A model generated the notes under the pieces. The model was not told the DNA's origin, searched no databases, and saw nothing but the letters and a program-made list of their open reading frames with translations. Positions 1-6,366 of a stretch of 14,135 bases of DNA are shown here, piece by piece (position 1 is the first letter of the stretch; each line of letters opens with the position of its first letter). Origin of the DNA: BS750m-G62 sp046483505 (lineage in GTDB: Bacteria > Planctomycetota > Phycisphaerae > FEN-1346); contig JAWODB010000245.1 in NCBI GenBank assembly GCA_046483505.1, positions 1 through 14,135 of the forward strand, written 5' to 3'. Made by a program: the position numbers and the translations under genes.

Positions 1-804
1 CGCCGCCGACGGCGTGGGCGCCCGCGCGTCGGCCACGAAATCGCTGATCGAAACGTCCGTCTCGTGTCCGACCGCCGAGACGACCGGCACCCCGGAGGCC
101 GCAATCGCCCGGGCCACCGCCTCCTCGTTGAACGGCCAGAGGTCCTCCAGGCTGCCGCCGCCGCGGCCGACGATCAGCACGTCCACGCCGCCCAGGCGGT
201 TCAGGTTCGCGATGCCGCGGGCGATCTCCTCGGCCGCCCCCGCGCCCTGGACGCGGCTGGGCGCGAGGACGATGCGCCCGCACGGCCACCGGCGGCCGAG
301 GACGTGGAAGATGTCCCGCACGGCCGCCCCCGTCGGGCTCGTCACGACGCCGATCGTCCGCGGGAACCGCGGCAGGGGCCGCTTGCGCTCCGGGGCGAAC
401 AGGCCTTCCTTCTCCAGGCGTTCCTTCATCTGGCGGAACGCGACCTCCAGCCGCCCCACGCCGCGGGCCGTCACGCGCGTCGCGTACACCTGGTACGTGC
501 CCTGCGGCGGGAAGACCGACAGGCGGCCGCGGAGTTCCACCTCCAGGCCGTCGGCCATCTCGGCCGGCAGCCGCTCGGCGTCCGACCGCCACACGACGCA
601 CCGGATGCTGGCCCGGTCGTCCTTCAGGCTGAAGAAGACGTGCCCGGACGAGTGCCGCTTCAGGTTCGACACCTGCCCCACGAGCCAGACCTGCGGGAAC
701 TCGACCTCCAGCAGGTCGCGGATCCGCCGGGTCAGCGACCAGACGGTCTCCGGCCCTTCGTCCTGGGGTTCCGGCACGTCGCGGGCGTCGAAGAGGATGC
801 TCAT
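1..804 (-). CDS. xseA: Exodeoxyribonuclease VII large subunit (C-terminal part beyond window)
   Basis: This is the catalytic subunit of exonuclease VII, a cytoplasmic nuclease that degrades single-stranded DNA in repair and recombination. The visible 268 codons run off the left edge; family members have about 400-450 residues. An N-terminal OB-fold DNA-binding domain covers roughly residues 20-110, with the hallmark SNLKRHSSGHVFFSLKD at 46-62. The nuclease domain follows with VVTSPTGAAVRDI (153-165), RGGGSLEDLWPFNEEAVARAI (from 214), SAVGHETDVSISDFVADARAP (from 243) and TPS at the edge; these are signature motifs of the family. The ATG at 804 is chosen because the homologous region begins right after it. 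No Shine-Dalgarno sequence precedes it, and a possible promoter lies so close that the message could be leaderless. The small subunit xseB is not in the window and may lie further left. Identification is very secure. Confidence 0.96.
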   Translation of the reverse strand, partial: MSILFDARDVPEPQDEGPETVWSLTRRIRDLLEVEFPQVWLVGQVSNLKRHSSGHVFFSLKDDRASIRCVVWRSDAERLPAEMADGLEVELRGRLSVFPPQGTYQVYATRVTARGVGRLEVAFRQMKERLEKEGLFAPERKRPLPRFPRTIGVVTSPTGAAVRDIFHVLGRRWPCGRIVLAPSRVQGAGAAEEIARGIANLNRLGGVDVLIVGRGGGSLEDLWPFNEEAVARAIAASGVPVVSAVGHETDVSISDFVADARAPTPSAA

Positions 805-810
805 GCCGCT

Positions 811-839
811 GTGATACCGCATCCGGCCGCCGGGTGCAA
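811..839 (-). promoter_or_regulatory. Possible xseA promoter giving a leaderless mRNA
   Basis: On the minus strand, TTGCAC (839-834) and TATCAC (816-811) are separated by 17 bp, a sigma70-like layout of moderate quality. Transcription would begin at about 804-805, the A of the xseA ATG. That agrees with the absence of a ribosome-binding site. The assignment rests on pattern only. Confidence 0.35.
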
Positions 840-914
840 CGGATTGGTAAAACGTCCCAGAAGTGGGGGGCGAGCGCCTCATGGCCCGGTCAGCGCCTTC
901 CGGCGAGGCACACC

Positions 915-1197
915 CTGGGGGAGACCCCTTCTCCCCCAGACCCCCTCGGCCCAAGCCCAACGCAAGCAGAAGGCCAAGCGCGGCGGGTCTCCGTACCCGC
1001 CGCGCTTTCCCGCAAAGGGGGAAAACCCCCCATCGTGGCCCCCCCTCAAGCCCCTGGAGCCCCGTCGCCTCGGCGTCGGCCTCACGCAGGGCCCGCAAGG
1101 GCTCCGGGCCGACGCCGAGGCGACGGGGCGAAAGGGGCGTCCCCTGGCAGCCTCGGAGCCGAGGCCGAAGCCCTCCTGTCGTGGGGGCGTCCCCCAC
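915..1197. repeat. Tandem array of perfect hairpins (non-coding)
   Basis: This part of the 850-bp spacer between xseA and the OCD-family gene holds a run of inverted repeats. They are: 915-924/930-939 (10 bp, loop 5); 976-988/995-1007 (13 bp, loop 6, GCGCGG type); 1017-1021/1026-1030 (5 bp, loop AAAA); 1059-1081/1107-1129 (23 bp, perfect); 1150-1156/1159-1165; and 1181-1187/1191-1197 (GTGGGGG, loop CGT). Open frames cross the region on both strands, but the symmetry explains them better than coding does. It could be a structured RNA, a strong bidirectional transcription barrier or a repeat cluster. No T-rich tail marks any stem as a classic terminator. Confidence 0.7.
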
Positions 1198-1217
1198 CTT
1201 TGGGACGATACCAACTT

Positions 1218-1460
1218 TTTCGGAGGAGAGCCCTTTTAATTCATATGGCCTCGCTTCGATGCTCGGAAAAAAGCCGAAAATTCCGGGGCAGAAATCGCGC
1301 GTTTCGGCGCGTTTCGATCAAAAACCACAAAAAAGGGGCGCGTTTTGCCTTACCCATTTTAACATTCCACCCCCAAATCGTCCCTCACGCGCCAGAATCG
1401 ACGATCCGGGTCGCGAAAACGCGCATTTTCCGGGTTCCGGCGAAATCGCGTTTTCTCAGA
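1218..1460. other. AT-richer non-coding tract with recurring CGCGTTT words
   Basis: The base composition drops sharply in AT content's favour relative to both neighbours. Runs of A and T (for example around 1217-1222, 1266-1271 and 1327-1336) alternate with the word CGCGTTT or its complement, seen near 1300-1316, 1338, 1417-1422 and 1447-1453. No convincing gene, RBS or RNA family was recognised. It lies between the hairpin array and the first type-A element. Confidence 0.4.
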
Positions 1461-1490
1461 ATATCGATTCCCAGCCCCACTGGCGGAACC

Positions 1491-1608
1491 GTTGAGCCGG
1501 CGACCGCAGGTCGCCGCGAAGCGCCAGTGCATGCCTCCCGTCGAACGACCGGCGACGTGCGGGGCTTCGCCTTCCGGCTCCGCCCTCACAAGCCGTCGCC
1601 GGCTCAAC
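1491..1608. repeat. Type-A intergenic repeat, copy 1 (long variant)
   Basis: The element starts with GTTGAGCCGGCGAC and ends with its near reverse complement GTCGCCGGCTCAAC. It is about 118 bp, longer than the other copies (84-87 bp). The left inner hairpin GCGACC-GCA-GGTCGC is kept. The middle differs and contains its own inverted words. It lies in the spacer just downstream of the OCD-family gene's stop codon. Confidence 0.8.
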
Positions 1609-1654
1609 AGGCCGATCGACGCGCGAGATACGCCGAGCCCTTGCCGGCCCGGGC

Positions 1655-2674
1655 TCAGAGCCGCACGGCGGTCCCGAGGCCGAGCCGCTCGGCCCCCGCC
1701 AGGGCCGCCGAGGCCGCCGCCACGTCCTCCACCGCCACGCCGACGGACTTGAATAGGGTCACCTGCGCCTCGGACTCGCGCCCGGCGGCCCGTCCGGCGA
1801 CGATCTCGCCGACCTCGGCCGCGATGTGATCCGCCGTGATGAGCCCGTCGCGGATGGGCACCACCAGGTCCCCCGCCTCCTCCAGGGCCGCGGCCCGCTG
1901 GTCCACGACGACGCGGGCCCGGCAGACGGTCTCGGCGGGCACCTCGCGGGCGGGCGGCTGGTACGCCCCCACGGCGTTCAGGTGGACGCCCGGGGCGAGG
2001 TCCCCATCCTCGAAGACCGGCTCCGACGCCGTCGTCGCGGTGCAGACCACGTCCGCCCCGTCGAGGGCCTCGGGGGGCGTGGCGGCGGCCTCGACGGCGA
2101 TGCCGAGCCGCCCGGCCATCTCCTCGGCGAACCGCCCGGCCGCCGCCCCGTCCAGGTCGAAGACGCGGGCCCGGCGGATCGTCCGGACGGCGCAGACGGC
2201 CTCCAGTTGGGTCCGGCCCTGGACGCCCGCGCCGAAGACGGCGGCCGCCTGCGCGTCCGGACGGGCCAGGAGGTCGGTCGCGGCCCCGCTCGCCGCCCCC
2301 GTCCGGACGGCCGTCAGCGCGGCGGCGTCCATGACGGCCAGGGGCGACCCGGTCGTCGCATCGAAAAGGACCATGAGGCCCTGGAGCAGCGGCAGGCCGC
2401 GGTCCCGGTTGCCCTCCAGCAGGGTGACGATCTTGACGCCCAGCCGCCCGTCGGCGGGGGCGCAGGCCGGCATGACGAGGGCCGTGCCGGGCGGGCGCCG
2501 CGCGGCGGCCTCGTCGGACGGATCGCCCAGGGCGAGGTGCGTCCGCGGGGGGACCAGGGCCTCGCCCGCCGAGAGGGCCGCCAGGGCCCGTTTCATCGCC
2601 TCGACGGCCTCACGCATCGGCAGGGCACGCCGGACCTCGTCGGCGGAGAGGAATCGGAGGGTGGCGTCGGGCAT
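1655..2674 (-). CDS. Ornithine cyclodeaminase / mu-crystallin family NAD(P)-dependent enzyme
   Basis: A 339-residue cytoplasmic Rossmann-fold enzyme of the ornithine cyclodeaminase/mu-crystallin family, of usual length. The N-terminal substrate domain has GVKIVTLLEGN (79-89) with the family lysine at 81, and LTAVRTGAASG (120-130) with the conserved arginine at 124. The dinucleotide loop is FGAGVQGRTQ (147-156). Where true ornithine cyclodeaminases have a catalytic aspartate after the NAVG motif, this protein reads NAVGAYQPPAREV (233-245) with Tyr238. It may therefore be a ketimine (pyrroline/piperideine-2-carboxylate) reductase or an alanine dehydrogenase-type member rather than a cyclodeaminase. 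The ATG at 2674 is chosen because GGAG (2684-2681) lies 6 nt upstream; the frame stays open further upstream but has no conserved content. It follows the serine ammonia-lyase on the same strand with a 169-bp gap, suggesting linked amino-acid catabolism. Confidence 0.88.
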   Translation of the reverse strand: MPDATLRFLSADEVRRALPMREAVEAMKRALAALSAGEALVPPRTHLALGDPSDEAAARRPPGTALVMPACAPADGRLGVKIVTLLEGNRDRGLPLLQGLMVLFDATTGSPLAVMDAAALTAVRTGAASGAATDLLARPDAQAAAVFGAGVQGRTQLEAVCAVRTIRRARVFDLDGAAAGRFAEEMAGRLGIAVEAAATPPEALDGADVVCTATTASEPVFEDGDLAPGVHLNAVGAYQPPAREVPAETVCRARVVVDQRAAALEEAGDLVVPIRDGLITADHIAAEVGEIVAGRAAGRESEAQVTLFKSVGVAVEDVAAASAALAGAERLGLGTAVRL

Positions 2675-2690
2675 GGGCGGCTCCAGAGTC

Positions 2691-2731
2691 AGTGACTGAG
2701 TAACGGAGTAACTGAGTGACTGAGTAACGGC
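2691..2731. repeat. Short tandem repeat in the OCD-family gene leader
   Basis: The 15-nt word GTGACTGAGTAACGG occurs at 2692-2706 and again at 2716-2730, with shorter GAGTAACTGAG pieces between. It is noticeably AT-richer than the surroundings. It sits immediately upstream of the ribosome-binding site of the leftward OCD-family gene. A regulatory role is possible but not shown. Confidence 0.7.
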
Positions 2732-2748
2732 AACAACCACGACACCGT

Positions 2749-2831
2749 GTTGAGCCGGCGACGGCACGTCGCCGGTCGTTTTGCCGACTTGGCACGCTTC
2801 GCGCTGTCGCGGCGACCTTCGGTCGCCGGCC
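2749..2831. repeat. Type-A intergenic repeat, copy 2
   Basis: It begins GTTGAGCCGGCGACG with the left inner hairpin GCGACG-GCA-CGTCGC. A variable middle follows, then the right inner hairpin GCGGCGACC-TTC-GGTCGCCGGC. The final CTCAAC of the outer stem is lost (it reads CGGGCGGG), so this copy is truncated at its right end, only 13 bp from the stop codon of the serine ammonia-lyase gene. Confidence 0.8.
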
Positions 2832-2843
2832 GGGCGGGCGGCG

Positions 2844-4406
2844 CTACGAGCCTTCTTCACCGAGCCGGCGCAGGGCCTTGGCCGAGGGCGCCTGGGCCAG
2901 GCCCCCCAGGGCCGTGCAGCGGAGTTCCGGCGGCAGCATCCGGCCGACCGAGAGCACCGCGTCGACCGTCTCGTCGAGCGGCACGGGGTTGGCGTACCCG
3001 CCCAGGACGAGGTCCGCGCAGACGAACGCCCCGGCGGCGGCGGCGGCGTTGCGGGTGTGGCACGGGATCTCGACGATGCCCTGGACGAGGTCGCACACCG
3101 AGCCCATGGCGTTCTGAAGGGCGACGGCGGCGGCATCGGCCGCCTGGCCCGCCGTCCCCCCCGCCGCCTGGACGCACGCGGCGGCCGCCATGGCGCCGGC
3201 GGCGCCGATCTCGACCTGGCACCCCGCGACCTCGGCCGCGAACGTCGCCCGCGTGGCGATGATCTGGCCGACGGCCCCGGCGGCGAGGAGCGCGAGGGCG
3301 GCATCGCGACCCTCGAGCCCGCGCTCCGTCCGCCACGTCACAAAGACGGCGGGCAGGACGCCGGCGGCCCCGCCGGTCGGGGCGGCGCAGACGACGCCTC
3401 CCCCGCTGGCCACGTGCATGGCCGCCAGGGCACGGGCGGCGGCGCGGGTCGCCAGGCCCCCCGCGGCGAGGCGTCCGTCGGCCTCGGCCTCGTAGACGGC
3501 CCCGGCCGAGGGGGCGAGGAGTTGCATCGCCGGCGGGTCCGCCAGGCCCCGTTCCACGGCGGCCGCCATGACGGCGAGCCGCCGGTCGATCTCCGCCAGG
3601 ACCTCCTCCGCCGGCACCCGGAGGAGGGCGGCCTCCGATTCCAGGGCCGCCTCGCCCAGCGAAAGGCCGCGGCCCGCGCACAGGGCGACCATCTCGGCGG
3701 CGCTCTCGAACAGCGGCCGGCCGGGCTGGGGATAGAGGAGCGGCTCGGCCGTCCAGACGGTTCGGACGCCGGCCTCGGCCCGCAGGGCGGCGAGGTCCTC
3801 CGGCGGCAGGGGCGCCGTGCGGCGGGCGGTGACGAGGGCCAGGCCGTCGCGCTCCTGCGTCTCGGGCGGGGCGAGGCACGCCCCGTCGGCCGCGAGGCGG
3901 CGGGCGACGGTCTCGGCGGCGCCGGACTCCGTTTCGACGAGGACGACGTGGGCCTCGCCCGTCACGTGCACGGGCCGGCCGGCCAGGCGGGTCACCTCGA
4001 CGGCCCCGCCGCCGACGGACCGGGCCCGGGCGCGGAGCGTCCGGCCGTCGGCGGCCGCCAGACCTAAGTCCACCGCGTTGGGGTGGTCGGGCTCGGCGAG
4101 CGGTTCGACGCGGAAGGCGACGTCGATGCCGGCGTCCGCGGCGGCGTCGAGGGCCCGGTGGAAACGCTCGTCGGTGATGGACCAGCCGAGCAGGGCGGCG
4201 GCGAAGGCGCGGTCGGCCCCCTGCTCGCGGTAACAGGCGGCGTAGGAGCCGGCCGGGTCGAACGTGCAGACGGCCCGGACGGGCGGGCCGCCGAGCAGCG
4301 ACCGGGCCAGGGCCCCGATGCGGTACGCCCCGGCGGTGTGGGAACTCGACGGGCCCCGCATGACGGGGCCGAGGACGTGGTTCAGAATGCTCTTGGGCGT
4401 CGGCAT
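2844..4406 (-). CDS. sdaA: L-serine ammonia-lyase, single-chain [4Fe-4S] type
   Basis: This 520-residue cytoplasmic enzyme would deaminate L-serine to pyruvate and ammonia using a [4Fe-4S] cluster. The N-terminal beta domain starts with GPVMRGPSSSHTAGAYRIG (13-31). The C-terminal alpha domain has SGGGVVCAAPTGGAAGVLPA (from 334), AGCQVEIGAAGAMAAAA (394-410) and VEIPCHTRNA (445-454). The three cysteines expected to bind the cluster are at 396, 438 and 449. Their spacing of 42 and 11 residues is the same as in the E. coli and Legionella enzymes (343/385/396). It is somewhat longer than the roughly 455-residue single-chain form. The arrangement is beta and alpha domains fused, unlike the split Bacillus subunits. 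The ATG at 4406 opens the conserved N-terminus; there is no clear Shine-Dalgarno. A TTGACA/TAACAT pair lies close upstream. A catabolic partner role with the downstream OCD-family gene is inferred. Confidence 0.94.
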   Translation of the reverse strand: MPTPKSILNHVLGPVMRGPSSSHTAGAYRIGALARSLLGGPPVRAVCTFDPAGSYAACYREQGADRAFAAALLGWSITDERFHRALDAAADAGIDVAFRVEPLAEPDHPNAVDLGLAAADGRTLRARARSVGGGAVEVTRLAGRPVHVTGEAHVVLVETESGAAETVARRLAADGACLAPPETQERDGLALVTARRTAPLPPEDLAALRAEAGVRTVWTAEPLLYPQPGRPLFESAAEMVALCAGRGLSLGEAALESEAALLRVPAEEVLAEIDRRLAVMAAAVERGLADPPAMQLLAPSAGAVYEAEADGRLAAGGLATRAAARALAAMHVASGGGVVCAAPTGGAAGVLPAVFVTWRTERGLEGRDAALALLAAGAVGQIIATRATFAAEVAGCQVEIGAAGAMAAAACVQAAGGTAGQAADAAAVALQNAMGSVCDLVQGIVEIPCHTRNAAAAAGAFVCADLVLGGYANPVPLDETVDAVLSVGRMLPPELRCTALGGLAQAPSAKALRRLGEEGS

Positions 4407-4421
4407 GGGGGTGCTCGGCTA

Positions 4422-4449
4422 ATGTTAAATGTCAAATGCCAAATGTCAA
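4422..4449 (-). promoter_or_regulatory. Possible serine ammonia-lyase promoter within an ATTTGACA repeat
   Basis: On the minus strand a consensus TTGACA (4449-4444) and TAACAT (4427-4422) are 16 bp apart. The stretch is itself a short tandem repeat (ATTTGACATTTGGC and so on). Transcription would start at about 4414, some 8 nt before the ATG, which suits the missing ribosome-binding site. The repeat nature could also make the match accidental. Confidence 0.4.
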
Positions 4450-4479
4450 ATGAGGCCTTCGGCCTGTAGATCATGGCGC

Positions 4480-4565
4480 GTTGAGCCGGCGACGGCACGT
4501 CGCCGGTCGTTTAGCGCGCTGCGACGCTTCGCGCATTCGCGGCGACCTTCGGTCGCCGGCTCAAC
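4480..4565. repeat. Type-A intergenic repeat, copy 3
   Basis: A complete copy. Outer arms are GTTGAGCCGGCGAC and GTCGCCGGCTCAAC. The left inner hairpin is CCGGCGACG-GCA-CGTCGCCGG, and the right inner hairpin is GGCGACC-TTC-GGTCGCC. The middle between the hairpins (about 4510-4537) is the variable part. It is directly followed by copy 4. Confidence 0.85.
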
Positions 4566-4648
4566 GTCGCCGGCGACGGCACGTCGCCGGGCGCTGGCGC
4601 GCCGGCACGCGTCGCGCGTTCGCGGCGACCTTCGGTCGCCGGCTCAAC
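4566..4648. repeat. Type-A intergenic repeat, copy 4 (tandem with copy 3)
   Basis: It abuts copy 3 head to tail. The left end lacks the GTTGAGCC start and reads GTCGCCGGCGACG. The left hairpin, right hairpin and GGCTCAAC end match copy 3. The middle sequence differs (GCGCTGGCGCGCC). It ends 22 bp from the stop codon of the SGNH hydrolase gene. Confidence 0.83.
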
Positions 4649-4669
4649 GGGCGGAGCGCCGGCCGCCGA

Positions 4670-5950
4670 CTACTTCGCCGGCACGAGGCGGACTTCAAGG
4701 CGCATGGGCGTGGCGGTGGCGTGGGCGAACCTGAGGCGGTCGGCGGTGTCGGCCTCGGCCTTGCGGATGGCGTCCTGGCCCGCGCCCTCCTTGCCCGTCC
4801 TCAGCCCTTGGCGCCACGCCTTGTAGATGGTCCGGCGGCGTTTCCGGACGAGCGCCAGGACCTGTTTTGCCACGACGGTCAGCGGCCAGTCGGCGACGGC
4901 GTTCAGGTCGATACCGGCGGAAAGGTCCGCGGCGGTGACGTACCCCGCCTTCACGTGGGAGGCGTGCAGATGGTACCGGCCCGCGTCCAGGCCCGTGACG
5001 GTGAGGGTGTACCGGCTGAGACGGTCGAAGGTCCGTTCGACCTGCAGAGACTTCGCGTCCCAAGCGGGATCGACGGGCATCGGCAGGGGCGTCGTCCAGG
5101 TGAAGGCGATGCCGCCGTTTTCCTTCTTCAGGCCCTTCACGTCGCCGGCGACGACCTTCATCGCCTTCGCGTCGATCTCGGCGTGGGCGACGTCGGCCGG
5201 CACGCGGAGGGTCTCGAGGAGCGTCTGGGCCATCAGCCAATGGCCGGTGGCGTTCGGGTGGACGGCGTCGCCGGAGAGATAGAAACTCACCTTCTCCTTC
5301 CGCCGCTCGCGGAGGTGCCGGTTCATCGCGTCGTGGACGGGCGCCACGAGGAACCCCTCCGGCCGCAGGCCCACGAGGAAGTCGCTGTACACCTCCAGCG
5401 TCACGTCGTAATCGACGGCGGGGTACCGGTAGCCGTAGTGGACGGCGCCCGGGTCGCCGGCGCGTCGGCGGTAGGGGTCGAACGGCGGCGGCGTCAGGAA
5501 GACGGTACGGGCGCCGATGCGCTTGCACCGGTCGATGAGCCGCCGGACGCCCGCCCGGTACTTCCGGAACTTCAGGTGGTCGAACGGGTGATAGTTGCCG
5601 TCGTTCATGCCGAAGCACGCGACGACGATGTCGGGCCGGGCGGCGGCGACGTCGCGGTCGAACCGCTGGTGGGCCCACGGCCGGCGGGGATCGTGGTCCG
5701 GTTCGCTCGTGCCGGAGATCGTCTCGCTCGAGATGCCGGCGTTGACGATGCGGAACCGTTTGTCCGGGAAACGGGTGAGGAGGAAGGCTTCGACGTCCTC
5801 GACGTACGCGCCGCCCTGGGTGATGGAGTCGCCGAAGAAGAGGATCGTCTCGCCGCCTTTGAGGACGCACGCCTCTTCGGCGGCGGCCGCGGCGAGGGTC
5901 GGCACGGCGGCGAGAAGCAGGACGGCGAGGGCGGTGCGGATGCAGCGCAT
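4670..5950 (-). CDS. Secreted SGNH/GDSL-family hydrolase (esterase type)
   Basis: A 426-residue exported protein with a Sec signal peptide (MRCIRT, then a hydrophobic stretch 7-23, likely cleaved among the alanines at 20-25). The SGNH blocks are all present: block I FFGDSITQGG (38-47, nucleophile Ser42), block II NAGISSETISG (70-80), block III FGMNDG (113-118, Asn116) and block V GDAVHPNATGHW (227-238, Asp228 and His231). The family removes acyl or acetyl groups from sugars and other substrates; the substrate cannot be read from sequence. Residues after about 250 form a separate region, partly beta-rich and rich in Lys/Arg near 355-375, with no recognised domain. The ATG at 5950 is set by AAAGGAG (5962-5956) 5 nt upstream and by the signal peptide. 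The upstream sequence CCCAACGAAAGGA is shared with the Gfo/Idh gene. Confidence 0.9.
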   Translation of the reverse strand: MRCIRTALAVLLLAAVPTLAAAAAEEACVLKGGETILFFGDSITQGGAYVEDVEAFLLTRFPDKRFRIVNAGISSETISGTSEPDHDPRRPWAHQRFDRDVAAARPDIVVACFGMNDGNYHPFDHLKFRKYRAGVRRLIDRCKRIGARTVFLTPPPFDPYRRRAGDPGAVHYGYRYPAVDYDVTLEVYSDFLVGLRPEGFLVAPVHDAMNRHLRERRKEKVSFYLSGDAVHPNATGHWLMAQTLLETLRVPADVAHAEIDAKAMKVVAGDVKGLKKENGGIAFTWTTPLPMPVDPAWDAKSLQVERTFDRLSRYTLTVTGLDAGRYHLHASHVKAGYVTAADLSAGIDLNAVADWPLTVVAKQVLALVRKRRRTIYKAWRQGLRTGKEGAGQDAIRKAEADTADRLRFAHATATPMRLEVRLVPAK

Positions 5951-5986
5951 GGACGCTCCTTTCGTTGGGCTGCCGGCCGGCCGTCA

Positions 5987-6015
5987 AGTATAGACGGTGC
6001 CCCGCGCAAGATAAA
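5987..6015 (-). promoter_or_regulatory. Possible promoter of the SGNH hydrolase gene
   Basis: A strong TATACT -10 box (5992-5987, minus strand) has a weak TTTATC -35 (6015-6010) at 17 bp. Transcription would start about 5980, giving a 30-nt leader that includes the AAAGGAG ribosome-binding site. It is divergent from the rightward promoter at 6033-6061. Confidence 0.4.
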
Positions 6016-6032
6016 GCGGAAGGTCGGCAGGG

Positions 6033-6061
6033 TTGACACGGCGGCGTGTCGGGTCTAGGCT
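6033..6061 (+). promoter_or_regulatory. Possible rightward promoter (toward the M48 peptidase)
   Basis: A consensus TTGACA (6033-6038) is followed after 17 bp by TAGGCT (6056-6061), which keeps the first two and last bases of a -10 box. The next rightward gene starts at 6367, so the leader would be about 300 nt and would contain the repeats at 6075-6341. A promoter closer to the gene cannot be excluded. Confidence 0.42.
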
Positions 6062-6074
6062 CTCAGGGAGAGGC

Positions 6075-6210
6075 GAAACAACAATAGCGAACAAGGAACG
6101 CCCACTAACCAATCATCAAGGGACGGGCCTGTGGCCCGTGTGGGGCGCGGCCCGCAAGCGGACCGGCGAACACGGGCGTTTCCGCATGGGTCAGACGGCC
6201 CGGGAACCTT
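6075..6210. repeat. Type-B related repeat, copy in inverted orientation to 11636-11855
   Basis: The left end AACAACAATAGCGAACAAGG (from 6078) matches the terminal repeat of the elements at 7104 and 11563. The segment 6126-6210 is the near-identical reverse complement of 11640-11718, including GCGGCCCGCAAGCGG, CGAACACGGGCGTTT and GGTCAGACGGCC. The second terminal repeat is not found on the right side, where a different hairpin element begins at 6218. Confidence 0.75.
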
Positions 6211-6217
6211 CTTATTC

Positions 6218-6341
6218 GGGTGGCATGCTTTCGCGCCGCCCGGGAAGCATGCGCTTCCCCGCGCCGGAGGCGCACGCTTTCGCAGAAGCGCGAAAGCGTG
6301 GCACCCGGCGGTAGCGCGGCGGGTGCGGAGACCCGCCGCGC
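6218..6341. repeat. Type-C composite repeat: GGTGGCATGC cruciform plus GCGCGG hairpin
   Basis: The outer arms GGGTGGCATGCTTTCGCG (6218-6235) and 6289-6306 pair at 16 of 18 positions. Inside are two more hairpins, GGAAGC-ATGC-GCTTCC and GCGCC-GGA-GGCGC. Directly after comes GCGCGGCGGGT-GCGGAG-ACCCGCCGCGC (6314-6341), an 11-bp perfect stem with a 6-nt loop. It ends just before the ribosome-binding site of the M48 gene, so any transcript from 6033 would carry it in the leader. Confidence 0.8.
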
Positions 6342-6366
6342 ACGTCGGTTGAAAGGAGTGGACACC

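Noticed and set aside
976..1012. Rho-independent terminator at the GCGCGG stem followed by TTT
   Set aside because: The T-run is only three bases, it faces no rightward gene, and the same stem occurs in other contexts as a repeat.
879..1214. Leftward 111-codon frame in the hairpin array
   Set aside because: Its Gly/Arg-rich translation comes from perfect inverted repeats; no RBS and no family features.
64..1239. Long rightward open frame across xseA and its upstream spacer
   Set aside because: It is the complement of the clear xseA coding sequence, has low-complexity Arg/Ala-rich translation and runs into the hairpin array.
2675..3304. Upstream extension of the OCD-family frame
   Set aside because: It passes through a tandem repeat, a type-A element and antisense-frame sequence of the serine ammonia-lyase gene; the RBS at 2684-2681 supports the start at 2674.
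4480..4648. CRISPR-like tandem repeat
   Set aside because: Only two units, each an imperfect palindrome of about 85 bp with internal hairpins, no regular spacers and no cas genes; matches dispersed copies elsewhere.
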